A stretch of 64,000 nucleotides of DNA from DUPU01 sp050952465 (GTDB lineage Bacteria; Bacillota; Dehalobacteriia; Dehalobacteriales; Dehalobacteriaceae). Of this stretch, positions 1 through 8,956 are shown piece after piece. The first letter of the stretch is position 1; each line of letters begins with the position of its first letter. Position numbers and translations under genes: made by a program. Under the pieces are notes generated by a model that ran no database searches, was not told where the DNA came from, and was given only the letters and a program-made list of their open reading frames with translations. The stretch spans positions 434,001-498,000 of the forward strand of contig JBMNKZ010000007.1 in assembly GCA_050952465.1 (NCBI GenBank). The letters are read 5' to 3'.

Positions 1-1
1 T

Positions 2-1699
2 GTTGCAGCAGCTTATCCGGGGACGCCCAGCACCGAAATCTTGGAAAATTTGGCTCAGTATCCAGAAGTATATTCCGAATGGGCACCTAATGAAAAGGTA
101 GCTGTGGAAGTGGTTTGTGGCGCATCTATTGGAGGAGCAAGGTCTTTGGCCGCGATGAAGCATGTGGGATTAAATGTAGCTGCAGACCCTTTATTTACTA
201 TTGCTTATGAAGGGGTAAACGGGGGACTGGTAATTGTAACTGCCGATGACCCGGGTATGCACAGTTCTCAGAATGAACAGGATAACCGGCTTTATGCTCC
301 TTTTGCTAAAGTGGCAATGGTTGAACCTTCGGACAGTCAGGAATGTAAGGATTTTGTGAAATATGCCTTTGAGATCAGCGAAAAATATGATACACCAGTA
401 ATCTTTCGGGTGTCCACCCGCATCTGCCATAGTAAAAGCTTGGTGGAATTAGACGAGAGGCAGGACGTCGGCGTTAAGGAGTACCAAAAGAATGTTAAGA
501 AATATGTGATGATTCCGGCTCATTCTCGGGTGAAACATTATGAGGTGGAGGAAAGATTGGCAAATCTTCAGGCTTATTCCAATCAATCTCCTTTAAATAG
601 GATCGAGTGGGGAAAGAAAAGTATCGGCATTATTACCAGCGGCATTTCTTACCAACATGCCAAAGAGGTTTTTGGGGACGAAGCATCCTATCTTAAAATA
701 GGCTTTAGTTTCCCTCTGCCGGATCAAATGATTAAGAAATTTGCCAAGATGGTGGACAAGCTTTATGTAATCGAGGAAAATGAACCTTACTTGGAAAACT
801 ACGTTCGCCTTTTAGGTATTGACTGCATCGGGAAGGAGTTTATTCCTCGGTGTGAAGAGTTATCGCCGGAAATTATTCGTCGGGCTCTTCTGCCTCAAAA
901 GGAAAATGTTCCTTATCAGGTAGACATTACGGCACCTTCCCGGCCGCCGGTGCTTTGTCCCGGATGCCCTCACCGGGGTATCTTCTACACAGTAAGCAAG
1001 TATAAGGACGTTGTGGCTACAGGTGATATTGGCTGCTATACCTTAGGAATGATGCCGCCATTGAACGTCACCGATGTCGTCATCTGCATGGGGGCAGGGA
1101 TTTCTGCCGGGTTAGGCTTCCAGCGGGCGACCATGCAGGGAGGAAGGAAGGAGAAAGTTTTTGGATTCATTGGGGATTCTACATTCTTTCACTCCGGCAT
1201 TACCGGGTTAATTGATGCGGTTTATAACAATACCCCAACCGTGATCGTGATTCTGGATAATCGGATTACCGCCATGACCGGGCATCAGGAGAATCCCGGT
1301 ACTGGTAAAACCTTAATGGGTAAACCTGCCCCTATAATAGATATTGAGGCAATAGTAAAAGCAGTGGGCATTAAGGAAGAAAATATCCGGGTGGTGGATC
1401 CCTGCGATTTAGCTACTACCCAAAAAGCAGTTAAAGAAGCCTATGAGGCAACAGAGCCCTTTGTGATTATTACCAAAAGGCCTTGTGCCCTAATCAAAGA
1501 GGTGCAAAAAAAACAGGCCGGTATCTCTTGCGTCATAGATCAGGAGAAATGTACCAAGTGCCGGGCTTGTATCCGTACCGGCTGTCCTGCTATTTCTTTT
1601 AAAAATAATCAGGTGATTATTGACCAGGCGATGTGCAATGGATGTACCTTATGTCTCCAAGTGTGCAAATTTGATGCCATTGAAAAGGTGGGTGAGTAA
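2..1699 (+). CDS. iorA: Indolepyruvate:ferredoxin oxidoreductase, alpha subunit (5' end outside window)
   Basis: Thiamine-diphosphate enzyme subunit that oxidatively decarboxylates aryl-pyruvates made from aromatic amino acids, giving aryl-CoA and reduced ferredoxin in the cytoplasm. The frame is open from base 2, and its first codons read AAAYPGTPSTEI, the conserved N-terminal motif of the family. Only a few residues are therefore missing upstream, and the TTG at 41 is not the true start. TPP-binding segments are GDIGCYTLG (about residue 341 of the visible part) and GDSTFFHSG followed by DNR (about 390-415). The last 55 residues form a 2[4Fe-4S] ferredoxin domain (CTKCRACIRTGCP and CNGCTLCLQVC). 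The stop overlaps the iorB start by 8 bases, so the two are translationally coupled. Family assignment is very secure; the exact aryl-pyruvate preference cannot be read from sequence. Confidence 0.96.
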   Translation, partial: VAAAYPGTPSTEILENLAQYPEVYSEWAPNEKVAVEVVCGASIGGARSLAAMKHVGLNVAADPLFTIAYEGVNGGLVIVTADDPGMHSSQNEQDNRLYAPFAKVAMVEPSDSQECKDFVKYAFEISEKYDTPVIFRVSTRICHSKSLVELDERQDVGVKEYQKNVKKYVMIPAHSRVKHYEVEERLANLQAYSNQSPLNRIEWGKKSIGIITSGISYQHAKEVFGDEASYLKIGFSFPLPDQMIKKFAKMVDKLYVIEENEPYLENYVRLLGIDCIGKEFIPRCEELSPEIIRRALLPQKENVPYQVDITAPSRPPVLCPGCPHRGIFYTVSKYKDVVATGDIGCYTLGMMPPLNVTDVVICMGAGISAGLGFQRATMQGGRKEKVFGFIGDSTFFHSGITGLIDAVYNNTPTVIVILDNRITAMTGHQENPGTGKTLMGKPAPIIDIEAIVKAVGIKEENIRVVDPCDLATTQKAVKEAYEATEPFVIITKRPCALIKEVQKKQAGISCVIDQEKCTKCRACIRTGCPAISFKNNQVIIDQAMCNGCTLCLQVCKFDAIEKVGE

Positions 1700-2270
1700 G
1701 AATGGCAGAAGCATTTTGTTAGTTGGTGTAGGGGGTCAGGGTACGATCCTGGCATCTAAGATATTAACGGAAGGGTTATTGCGCCTGGGCTATGATGTAA
1801 AAATGTCTGAAATCCACGGTATGGCTCAACGTGGGGGGAGCGTTACCACCCAAATTAAATTTGGCGAAAAAGTTTACTCCCCATGCATTGGCCGAGGAGA
1901 GGCCGATGTGATTATTGCTTTTGAAAAAGTAGAAGCGGTGCGCTGGTTGCCTTACTTGAAAGAGGATGGGGCTCTTCTGGTTAATGATTATGAAATCTAC
2001 TCTTTACCGGTATTATTGGGTAAAGAGAAGTATCCGGAAAATATTATCGAAAAACTAAAAGAAAAGGTAAGAAATTTTAAAGCCTTTAATGCAGCCCAAA
2101 TGGCAGAGGGTTTAGGAAATATTAAAGCCCAAAATATTATTCTTTTAGGTGCGATGATTAAAGCACTGGGTTTGGATGGTATTGATTGGGTAGAGGTTCT
2201 CAAGGAATATCTCCCGGAAAGACTTCATGAATTAAATATTAAGGCATTAGATGCGGGAATGCGTGTTTAA
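1692..2270 (+). CDS. iorB: Indolepyruvate:ferredoxin oxidoreductase, beta subunit
   Basis: Small partner subunit of IorA, corresponding to the gamma-type domain of 2-oxoacid:ferredoxin oxidoreductases. The chosen start is the GTG at 1692, which gives MSKNGRSILLVGVGGQGT and 192 residues, the normal family size. An open frame continues further upstream, but that part lies inside iorA and reads out-of-frame ferredoxin sequence. The preceding AAAGGTGG overlaps the end of iorA. The GVGGQG segment and the later AQRGGSV motif (EIHGMAQRGGSVTTQ) are hallmarks of this subunit. Its 3' end overlaps the converging YkgJ-family gene by 24 bases. It probably forms a heterodimer or heterotetramer with IorA. 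Confidence 0.94.
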   Translation: MSKNGRSILLVGVGGQGTILASKILTEGLLRLGYDVKMSEIHGMAQRGGSVTTQIKFGEKVYSPCIGRGEADVIIAFEKVEAVRWLPYLKEDGALLVNDYEIYSLPVLLGKEKYPENIIEKLKEKVRNFKAFNAAQMAEGLGNIKAQNIILLGAMIKALGLDGIDWVEVLKEYLPERLHELNIKALDAGMRV

Positions 2271-2924
2271 ACAGAGTTCCTGCCAAAGATCTATTGGCAC
2301 CACATCTTTAATGGGTATTTGATGATAATGGCTTTTTCCGGTAAAGGAGTTCCCGGGATAGTCTGCTAAAGAGGGGGCGGCGTTGTGATTCTCATGAATT
2401 ACAAGAGCTGCTCCTTTTTCTTCTGCTTCTTTAAGATAGCGGTGTACCAGATCGTCCTCTCCTACATTTAACAAGATATCCCTTAGCCTTCCGGCCCTTT
2501 CGCTATGGGGCAGGCAAACAAAGGATTGGCAAACAAAGGAGCGGGAGATGTGGTTTTGACAGATCTTTTCTCCTTGGTTTAAAAAAATACATGATTGATC
2601 CGGGTTTCTTTTCAGGCTGATATCCATTACCGGCCCGTTGCCTAATACATGACAGTAATTGTGAATAAAAGAAGATAGAGGTGGTATATTCTTATTCAGT
2701 TGGGAAAGGATATCCGGATCTGCTAAATATCTAAGTACATCAATGGAGGTAAGGGGAATCCGCTCGTAGCAGCAGCCGTCACACCCTTTGCAGCTGGATA
2801 CATGTTTTTCCTGAAAATTATTTAAACCATCCAAATAGTCCTGGATGGTGGCATCATCATGTGAAATTTCCAAGTCATAGCCGATAGCATCATCAAAATG
2901 GGCTAAAAAAACATTAACTTTCAT
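2247..2924 (-). CDS. YkgJ/UPF0153-family cysteine-cluster protein
   Basis: Soluble 225-residue protein with the cysteine cluster CKGCDGCC (residues 45-52) and further cysteines in CIFLNQGEKIC and SFVCQSFVC. This pattern defines the YkgJ family, thought to bind zinc or an iron-sulfur centre. No enzymatic role is established for the family and none is claimed here. An AAGGATG ribosome site precedes the ATG. The gene converges on iorB and overlaps its 3' end by 24 bases, so the two transcripts are complementary there. No signal peptide or membrane segment is visible. Confidence 0.75.
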   Translation of the reverse strand: MKVNVFLAHFDDAIGYDLEISHDDATIQDYLDGLNNFQEKHVSSCKGCDGCCYERIPLTSIDVLRYLADPDILSQLNKNIPPLSSFIHNYCHVLGNGPVMDISLKRNPDQSCIFLNQGEKICQNHISRSFVCQSFVCLPHSERAGRLRDILLNVGEDDLVHRYLKEAEEKGAALVIHENHNAAPSLADYPGNSFTGKSHYHQIPIKDVVPIDLWQELCLNTHSRI

Positions 2925-2991
2925 AGTGTCATCCTTTGATATTATTTTTTAATAATTTTAATTTTACTTAGATTATATCAAAAGATAAGAC

Positions 2992-3021
2992 AAATGAAAA
3001 ACGAGGAGCTAAAAGCTCCTC
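2992..3021 (-). terminator. Intrinsic terminator of the DUF3243 gene
   Basis: Perfect 8-bp inverted repeat GAGGAGCT / AGCTCCTC (3003-3010 and 3014-3021) with a 3-nt loop. On the minus strand it is followed by GTTTTTCATTTG, so it terminates the leftward transcript of the DUF3243 gene just upstream. Confidence 0.8.
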
Positions 3022-3073
3022 CTTATTTGGCTAATTCCATCAATTAAGTTAGTAGGGGTCAAAGGTTAAAAAA

Positions 3074-3343
3074 TTATTTGCTGTTTCTGGCTAACTTCAT
3101 CATTACGCTGGCAATAGTTCTTTGCTCTTCAGGAGAAGCTATTTCCCAAAGTTCTTTTAATGCCCTGTTTTCAGGAATATCAGGGGAAATGTTTTTGGCA
3201 AGATAGCTGCCAAATTGTTGGGCAAATTGGGCAATTTGCTCTTCTGTGATTCCCATTTCATTAGCAAATTCCATTGCTTCACCCAAAGATCGTTTGTAAC
3301 TTTCCCACGAAGAAGTATCCAACCTATTTAAAATTTGCTGCAC
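3074..3343 (-). CDS. DUF3243 family protein (YmfJ-like)
   Basis: Small soluble, acidic, probably all-helical protein of 89 residues. The pattern (DTSSWESYKRSLGEAMEFA near the N-terminus, then YLAKNISPDIPENRALKELWE and EEQRTIASVMMKL) matches DUF3243, a short family of unknown function common in Bacillus and Clostridia. The start is GTG, preceded by GGGAGG at good spacing. It is a monocistronic unit: an intrinsic terminator lies about 50 bases downstream and the next gene on the right is on the other strand. Confidence 0.75.
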   Translation of the reverse strand: MQQILNRLDTSSWESYKRSLGEAMEFANEMGITEEQIAQFAQQFGSYLAKNISPDIPENRALKELWEIASPEEQRTIASVMMKLARNSK

Positions 3344-3562
3344 TTTATTCTCGCCTCCCTTTTTTCAGCGTATAAATAGTATTTCACCAAAACTGTTTTA
3401 CATACATCAGAGAATTTTTCAAATCAATGGGGGAATTTTTGTTTGGATAAGGACAATTTAACAAGGGAAAAATTAAAATATAATTTATCAAGAAAAAATA
3501 AAAATGTCTTTGCAGGGGCATGAGGCTTGTGATAAGCTGAAGTTGGAAAGGAGTGGCATGAG

Positions 3563-5362
3563 ATGGAAGGCAAGAATCTAATGAAGAGGGAAGAAGTGCC
3601 GGAAAAATATAAATGGCACCTGGAAGAAATTTATGCTGACGATAATTTATGGGAAAAGGATTATGCTAAGATATTAGAAATTCTCCCGGAGGTGGAACAA
3701 TTTAGAAATAAGTTGGGGGAATCGCCGCAAACTTTGCTCCGGTGTCTTCAATTTCAGGATGAACTGGGGAAATTATCGGATAAAGTATTTGTTTATGCCC
3801 ACATGAGGAAAGATGAGAATAACGCTAACCCCAAGTATCAGGGCATGAAAGACCGGGCTCAGGGCCTCATGGTACGGTTAGGAGAGGCTGTATCTTTTAT
3901 TCAGCCGGAGATTTTAGCCATAGACAACAAAATGTTATCGGATTATTTGAACCAGGAGCCAGGTTTAGGCTTGTATAAGTTCCTCTTGGAGGAAATCGCC
4001 AGGATGAAAGAGCACACCCTGTCTGCCCGGGAGGAAGAAATTATTGCCATGTCCGGAGAGTTAGGGGAGGCACCGAAAAGCATTTTTAGCATGTTAAACA
4101 ATGCCGATATAAAATTCCCGGAAATTATAGACGAAGATGGAGACAAGGTGCCTATTACCCACGGTAGTTATATTAATTTTATGGAAAGCGATGACCGCCG
4201 GGTGAGAAAGGATGCTTTTAAGGGGCTCTATCATACCTATGGGAAACAAAGAAATACTCTGGCAGCCTTATTAAACGCCAGTGTGAAGAAAGATGTTTTT
4301 TATGCCCGGGTGCATAAATACCCATCAGCTCTTGAGGCTTCTCTTTATGCAGACAACGTGCCGATAAGTGTTTACAATAACTTAATTGAGACGGTACGGA
4401 GCCACCTGGATATTTTTTATCGGTATGTCGCTTTGAGAAAGAAATTACTGGCTGTGCCTGAGCTACATATGTATGATATCTATGCTCCTTTGGTTAAAGA
4501 GGTAAAAACCAGAGTTCCTTATGAAGAAGCGGTGAGGATGGTGGAAAAGGGACTGGCTCCCTTGGGAGAGACATATCTTTCTGATTTAAGGAAGGGTCTT
4601 AACAGCCATTGGGTGGATGTAATGGAGAACGAAGGGAAGACACCGGGAGCTTATTCCTGGGGGGCATATGGGACACATCCTTACGTGCTTTTAAATTATC
4701 AAAACAACCTGGATAATGTCTTTACCTTGGCTCACGAGATGGGGCATTCCCTCCATTCTTATTATTCCTGGCAGACTCAGCCCTATGTCTACTCTTATTA
4801 TCGGATTTTTGTGGCGGAAGTGGCTTCCACCGTTAATGAAACTCTTTTAACCAGGTATCTCTTGGAAAATGCCCCTGATGAAAAACAAAAAATGTATTTG
4901 ATTAATCATTATCTGGAGGAATTCCGCGGGACTGTTTTCCGGCAGACTATGTTTGCGGAATTTGAAAAGATCATTCATGAAAAGGTGGAAAAAGGTGAGC
5001 CCTTAACCACGGACGTTTTATGTGAAATTTATTATGGCTTAAACAAGGATTATTATGGCCCGGATATGGTGGTGGATGAGGAGATTTCCCTGGAATGGGC
5101 CAGGATTCCTCATTTTTATAATGCTTTTTATGTTTATAAATATGCCACCGGTTTTTCTGCTGCGTCAGCTTTGGCCCAAAGCATTTTAGAGGAGGGGCAG
5201 CCGGCCGTTGACCGTTATATGGAGTTTTTAAAAAGCGGCGGCAGTGATTATCCCATTAATCTCTTGAAAAAGGCCGGTGTGGATATGAATGAGCCAAAAC
5301 CGGTGATTCAGGCTTTAAAAGTATTTGAGGAAATGCTGAAGGAGATGGAAAAGATTCTCTAA
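3563..5362 (+). CDS. pepF: Oligoendopeptidase F (M3B metallopeptidase)
   Basis: Cytoplasmic zinc metallopeptidase that cuts short oligopeptides, acting in peptide turnover. The 599-residue length is normal for PepF. The zinc site HEMGH is at residues 391-395, followed about 25 residues later by EVASTVNE, which supplies the third ligand. The N-terminal half is the helical oligopeptidase F domain and the C-terminal half is the M3 catalytic fold. The ATG at 3563 is chosen because GGAAAGGAG lies 9 bases before it. The FmdE-like gene follows in the same direction after a short gap and may be co-transcribed. Confidence 0.95.
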   Translation: MEGKNLMKREEVPEKYKWHLEEIYADDNLWEKDYAKILEILPEVEQFRNKLGESPQTLLRCLQFQDELGKLSDKVFVYAHMRKDENNANPKYQGMKDRAQGLMVRLGEAVSFIQPEILAIDNKMLSDYLNQEPGLGLYKFLLEEIARMKEHTLSAREEEIIAMSGELGEAPKSIFSMLNNADIKFPEIIDEDGDKVPITHGSYINFMESDDRRVRKDAFKGLYHTYGKQRNTLAALLNASVKKDVFYARVHKYPSALEASLYADNVPISVYNNLIETVRSHLDIFYRYVALRKKLLAVPELHMYDIYAPLVKEVKTRVPYEEAVRMVEKGLAPLGETYLSDLRKGLNSHWVDVMENEGKTPGAYSWGAYGTHPYVLLNYQNNLDNVFTLAHEMGHSLHSYYSWQTQPYVYSYYRIFVAEVASTVNETLLTRYLLENAPDEKQKMYLINHYLEEFRGTVFRQTMFAEFEKIIHEKVEKGEPLTTDVLCEIYYGLNKDYYGPDMVVDEEISLEWARIPHFYNAFYVYKYATGFSAASALAQSILEEGQPAVDRYMEFLKSGGSDYPINLLKKAGVDMNEPKPVIQALKVFEEMLKEMEKIL

Positions 5363-5396
5363 CCAAGGGATGAAGGTTTTAAGGGGAGATGAGAAG

Positions 5397-5945
5397 ATGG
5401 GCTTAATAGGCTTTAATGAAAGATTATGGGAAGAAGTTGTTGATTTTCACGGACATGAATGCCCCGGGCTGGCTATTGGTTACCGGGCTGCGGTAACGGC
5501 ACTGGAGAAACTTAATGTCAATCGGGCCAAAGATGAAGAATTGGTAGCGATTGTGGAAACTGATGCTTGCAGTGTGGATGCGATTCAGGTCATTGCCGGA
5601 TGCACCATGGGTAAAGGTAATCTAATTTATAAGAATCACGGTAAGCAGGCCTTTACTATCGGTAACCGTAAAACCGGCAAAGCGGTGCGGGTTTATGTGG
5701 ATCCTTCTAAACTCCCTGTGGATCGGGAGGATAGAAAGGCCCGCATGGAGATGATCCTGAAGGCACCGGCAGAAGATTTCTGTAAAATTGAATTTATGGC
5801 ATTACCTCTTCCTGAGGAGGCGCGCATTTTTCAGTCGGTCAAATGTGATTCCTGTGGAGAAAAATTATCTGAGGCCAGGGCTAAACTTGATGGGGGAAAA
5901 ATCCTTTGCCGGGCATGTTATTCGCCCTATCACCGTGGTTGGTAA
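5397..5945 (+). CDS. FmdE-family protein with C-terminal zinc finger
   Basis: Protein of the formylmethanofuran dehydrogenase subunit E family (FmdE/TraR-DksA type), about 182 residues. The N-terminal FmdE domain begins FHGHECPGLAIGYRAA and contains conserved metal-ligand candidates (HGHECPG, TDACSVDAIQ, GCTMGKGN). The C-terminus carries a zinc finger, CDSCGEKLSEAR...CRACY. In bacteria these proteins often accompany molybdenum enzymes, but no molybdoenzyme gene is adjacent here. The ATG at 5397 is preferred over an in-frame ATG at 5370, because GGGGAG lies 8 bases before 5397, whereas the AAGGG upstream of 5370 abuts its start codon. It lies 34 bases after pepF. Function unknown. Confidence 0.8.
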   Translation: MGLIGFNERLWEEVVDFHGHECPGLAIGYRAAVTALEKLNVNRAKDEELVAIVETDACSVDAIQVIAGCTMGKGNLIYKNHGKQAFTIGNRKTGKAVRVYVDPSKLPVDREDRKARMEMILKAPAEDFCKIEFMALPLPEEARIFQSVKCDSCGEKLSEARAKLDGGKILCRACYSPYHRGW

Positions 5946-6123
5946 TGGAATGTTTTGGTATGGAACAATCAGCCCTTAAAACTCGTCAAAATGATATGCA
6001 AGTAAACAGAATAAATCATAGGGTGGATTGCTGATTAACAGAGAACCTCCAAAATAAGTTAAAATTGAGTTTATGGAGAGATCAGGAAAAGGTGATATTT
6101 AACGACCCGGAAAGGAAAGAGCA

Positions 6124-8301
6124 TTGAAGAGAAGCACAATTATTTTCATCATTATATGCAGCTATATTTTACTGGTTTCAGGTACCGCTGCCGCAGGAGG
6201 GAGAACCGGGCAAATTTCCCTGACTATTGGCAAGGAACAAGCTTTGGTGGGTAATCAACCAGTGGTGTTGGATGCCGTTCCCATGATTGAAAACGGAAGA
6301 ACCATGGTGCCGCTCCGGTTCATTGGGGAGGCCCTTGGTGCCGTTGTTGATTGGGATGCAAAGAGTAAACAGATCACAGTAAGACAAGGGCAGGAAAACA
6401 CAAAGTTGTGGGTGGGTAAAGCCACCGCGGAGGTGAATGGGAAGATCCATAACCTGGATACCCCGCCTAAAGTGATAAAGGGAAGAACTTTGGTGCCCCT
6501 TCGCTTTATTTCTGAGGCCTTTGGCTATCTGGTAGATTATCAGGACAAGAGCAAGATGATTACCATCAAAAGGCCCAACACTCCCCCCCAGGCAAACTTT
6601 ACCGTGGACAAGCAGTTTGTTTCCGTGGGAGAAGCTGTTTATTATCAGGATTTAAGTTTTGATCCAGATGGCGACCCGATTGTAGATCGAATTTGGATGA
6701 ATAATAACAAGAGCTTTCAGGTTCCTGGGGTATATGTCGTTTCTTTAAAAGTAAAGGACAGCAGGGGTAAATGGAGCGAATGGTATAACCAAACCATTGA
6801 GGTTTCCGCTGAGCCTAATACCAAGCCGGTGGCCCAGTTTTTACCCGATAATTACAAAGTGTTTGTAGATCAGCCCATTATTTATACTGATCAGAGTTAT
6901 GACCCGGACGGGGACGAAATTGTGGAGTGGAACTGGCAAAACAAAAAAGAATCCTTTTCACAGCCGGGAATTTATTATGTAAGCTTGCAGGTGAAAGACC
7001 GGCGAGGTGCTTGGAGTGATAAATGCTCCATGATGATTGAGGTAGTAGAAAAACCTAACGAACCTCCTGTTGCCCAGTTTTCTGTAGAAAGAACTAAGGT
7101 GAATCAAGGGGAAACGGTAATTTTCACTAATGAAAGCTTTGATCCTGATGGAGATAAGCTGGTGGAGTTTCAATGGACAGGAAAGCAAAGGGCATATTTC
7201 AAGGAGGGTACTTATCCAGTCTCCCTGAAAGTTAAAGATAGTAGAGGCAAATGGTCCGAGCCTTTTACCATAGAAATTAAAGTAACGGACAAAGTAACCA
7301 TGACGGAGATGGAATATAACCTACACAATCCTTTGTCAGGGGAAGTAGTAAATCTAACGGGGATCAATCCTTTAAATTTCCCTGTAATTAAACCTGCTGC
7401 CCAAAGTTTTGACCAAACGGTGCTTTTAATTTCTAATAGCCCGGAAACAGTGAAGGAAAATGGAATTCTATACAGAGATACGGCCAGCGGTTCTGTCCGA
7501 TTAATGTATCATCACAAGAATGGTATGGATAAAAGAAAAAAGGTTTATATTTTGGCGGAAAACCCTGGAGCAAAACCTGCTCAAATCACTATAACCAAAA
7601 AGGGATTCGGCGGGCCTTCTCAGGATGACTTAGCCATTGGGAAAAATGGTCTCGCAAGGTATCTGTCCTCAAATGTCAATGAACGATTTAATCTGTCACC
7701 GGGACAGGTGATGGTATTGGAAGGGGCAGGAGCAGCAAAGGAAATTTCCCCAGGACACAGTGTTTTCTCCATGCTGGATATGAATGTGACGGAGGATGTG
7801 ACATTTACCTTTGTAATGGTAGATGTGGGCAGCGATGTTCTTACGACTTATGATGATTTACCGGTTTTAGAACGTGATATGCATCAACGAGGAACCTTTT
7901 TCGGTGCTAACCGGACTTACCGCTTAGAAGCGACCGGAGATCAGCCGGAAAGATTCTCCCTGGCGGATAATAAATCTGATTATCACTTAGGGGGAGTAGA
8001 TGCTATTACTGGAGACTTGGTGATCAATAAAGGAAATTACGGACTGGTGTACCACCTGGACATAAAAGCAGGGAAGAGAATGGGGCTATTAACAAATCCC
8101 CGGGGCGGGTTATTTTGGGGAGCAGCCGTCAAACCAGATGGCACAGTTTATGGGCTCCCGGATAACGGTTACGGTTATATCAAAAATGGTTCTCAGGCTG
8201 TGATGAACATGGTACTAAATGAGGCTGAAGAAATGGAGTTTATCTTTGTTCCTCCTGTCTCCTCTACCATGCCGGTTATGTTCTTGTTTATGCCGTATTA
8301 A
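6124..8301 (+). CDS. Secreted surface protein: copper-amine-oxidase N-domain plus three PKD repeats
   Basis: Exported 725-residue protein. Residues 1-25 form a signal peptide (MKRSTIIFIIICSYILLVSG). Residues about 30-150 form a copper amine oxidase N-terminal-like domain with the duplicated motif GRTMVPLRFIGEALG / GRTLVPLRFISEAFG, a module used in Clostridia for cell-surface or peptidoglycan association. Three PKD domains follow with an almost exact 80-residue period (starting near 152, 232 and 312), each with S-(F/Y)-DPDGD and VKDSRGKWS-type motifs. The remaining ~330 residues form an unassigned, probably beta-rich domain. The start is TTG with GGAAAGG upstream. No sortase motif or C-terminal membrane anchor is visible. 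Likely a structural or adhesive envelope protein; the ligand is unknown. Confidence 0.85.
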   Translation: MKRSTIIFIIICSYILLVSGTAAAGGRTGQISLTIGKEQALVGNQPVVLDAVPMIENGRTMVPLRFIGEALGAVVDWDAKSKQITVRQGQENTKLWVGKATAEVNGKIHNLDTPPKVIKGRTLVPLRFISEAFGYLVDYQDKSKMITIKRPNTPPQANFTVDKQFVSVGEAVYYQDLSFDPDGDPIVDRIWMNNNKSFQVPGVYVVSLKVKDSRGKWSEWYNQTIEVSAEPNTKPVAQFLPDNYKVFVDQPIIYTDQSYDPDGDEIVEWNWQNKKESFSQPGIYYVSLQVKDRRGAWSDKCSMMIEVVEKPNEPPVAQFSVERTKVNQGETVIFTNESFDPDGDKLVEFQWTGKQRAYFKEGTYPVSLKVKDSRGKWSEPFTIEIKVTDKVTMTEMEYNLHNPLSGEVVNLTGINPLNFPVIKPAAQSFDQTVLLISNSPETVKENGILYRDTASGSVRLMYHHKNGMDKRKKVYILAENPGAKPAQITITKKGFGGPSQDDLAIGKNGLARYLSSNVNERFNLSPGQVMVLEGAGAAKEISPGHSVFSMLDMNVTEDVTFTFVMVDVGSDVLTTYDDLPVLERDMHQRGTFFGANRTYRLEATGDQPERFSLADNKSDYHLGGVDAITGDLVINKGNYGLVYHLDIKAGKRMGLLTNPRGGLFWGAAVKPDGTVYGLPDNGYGYIKNGSQAVMNMVLNEAEEMEFIFVPPVSSTMPVMFLFMPY

Positions 8302-8368
8302 AAGGTATATGTAAAAGACGGGTGAAACCTCAAATATATTATTAAAAATAAAATATTATTAAAAACAA

Positions 8369-8397
8369 TTGACATATTATGTAAAATATTTTATAAT
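8369..8397 (+). promoter_or_regulatory. Perfect housekeeping-sigma promoter
   Basis: TTGACA (8369-8374), a 17-base spacer, then TATAAT (8392-8397): a consensus sigma-A promoter. Transcription should begin near 8404. The only thing immediately downstream is an 85-nt leader ending in an intrinsic terminator. Confidence 0.85.
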
Positions 8398-8403
8398 ATA
8401 AAT

Positions 8404-8490
8404 ATAAGGCGAGAGCAAGAGTGCTCGAGTGATAATGTGTTAAAGAGTGAGCCTTCATCTATATATTTTTTGATGAGGGTTCATTTTTTT
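8404..8490 (+). ncRNA. Candidate small RNA or attenuator leader upstream of a HutP-like gene
   Basis: About 85 nt between a consensus promoter and a strong terminator, with no credible reading frame. The 5' part is purine-rich and packed with NAG triplets (GAG or AAG at 8411, 8413, 8417, 8419, 8427, 8443, 8445 and 8449) and can form a small GAGCA/TGCTC hairpin. It matches no riboswitch class I recognise. Either it is a stand-alone small RNA, or it is the attenuated leader of a longer transcript running antisense to the HutP-like gene and into the flavoprotein operon at 9249. The HutP-like neighbour, a family that binds NAG-repeat RNA at terminators, makes the second option attractive. That link is inference. 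Confidence 0.5.
8448..8490 (+). terminator. Strong intrinsic terminator of the 8404 transcript
   Basis: A 12-bp stem (8448-8459 with 8472-8483, two G-U pairs) is followed by seven T residues at 8484-8490. A classic rho-independent terminator acting on the plus strand. Confidence 0.85.
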
Positions 8491-8530
8491 ATATTTTCAT
8501 AATTATAAGTTCAACTATGATTAATAATTA

Positions 8531-8956
8531 TTATAGATGTGACATTCCTAACCCTGCTCTATCGTGACTTGTTAATGGATGCATGCCACAATCACCGAAT
8601 AATGCAACGCAAATCCATTCTTCATTTCGCACAATTGATACTTTCATAGCTGAACTAGTTATTACCGGCTCCTCTGGAAATAAAGCTCTCCTAGCTTCTA
8701 AGGACGCATGTAAAAGGGCATGCATTGAATGAGGTTTTTTTTCTATAATTCCATTCGAAAGTGCCGCTCCCAATAAATTACGTGTGAACTTGTTCTTGAA
8801 ATCTTGATCAACCCCTTTTACTTCTGTTACACAATACTTCATACCACATAAGTTTACTAATTTTTTAATTTCTGTTTCTTCTTCGGTGGTTCTTGACAGT
8901 GCTAGTAACATGGCTGCTCTTCCAATTGAAAGAAAATCCGGAGTTGCAGTAATCAT
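8531..8956 (-). CDS. HutP-family RNA-binding antiterminator homologue
   Basis: A 141-residue HutP-family protein. Bacillus HutP, bound to Mg2+ and L-histidine, binds NAG repeats in the hut leader RNA and prevents termination. The family signature is clear: SMHALLHASLEA (residues 77-88) and a C-terminal WICVALFGDCG...GLGMSHL block. The three histidines equivalent to the HutP metal ligands are present (H79, H83, H140), and R110 sits where HutP has a histidine-contacting arginine. The ATG at 8956 is preferred over one at 8977, since AAGGGG lies about 8 bases before it. No hut genes are in the window. The gene lies between a promoter-leader-terminator cassette and a redox/transport operon, both on the other strand. 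Confidence 0.8.
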   Translation of the reverse strand: MITATPDFLSIGRAAMLLALSRTTEEETEIKKLVNLCGMKYCVTEVKGVDQDFKNKFTRNLLGAALSNGIIEKKPHSMHALLHASLEARRALFPEEPVITSSAMKVSIVRNEEWICVALFGDCGMHPLTSHDRAGLGMSHL

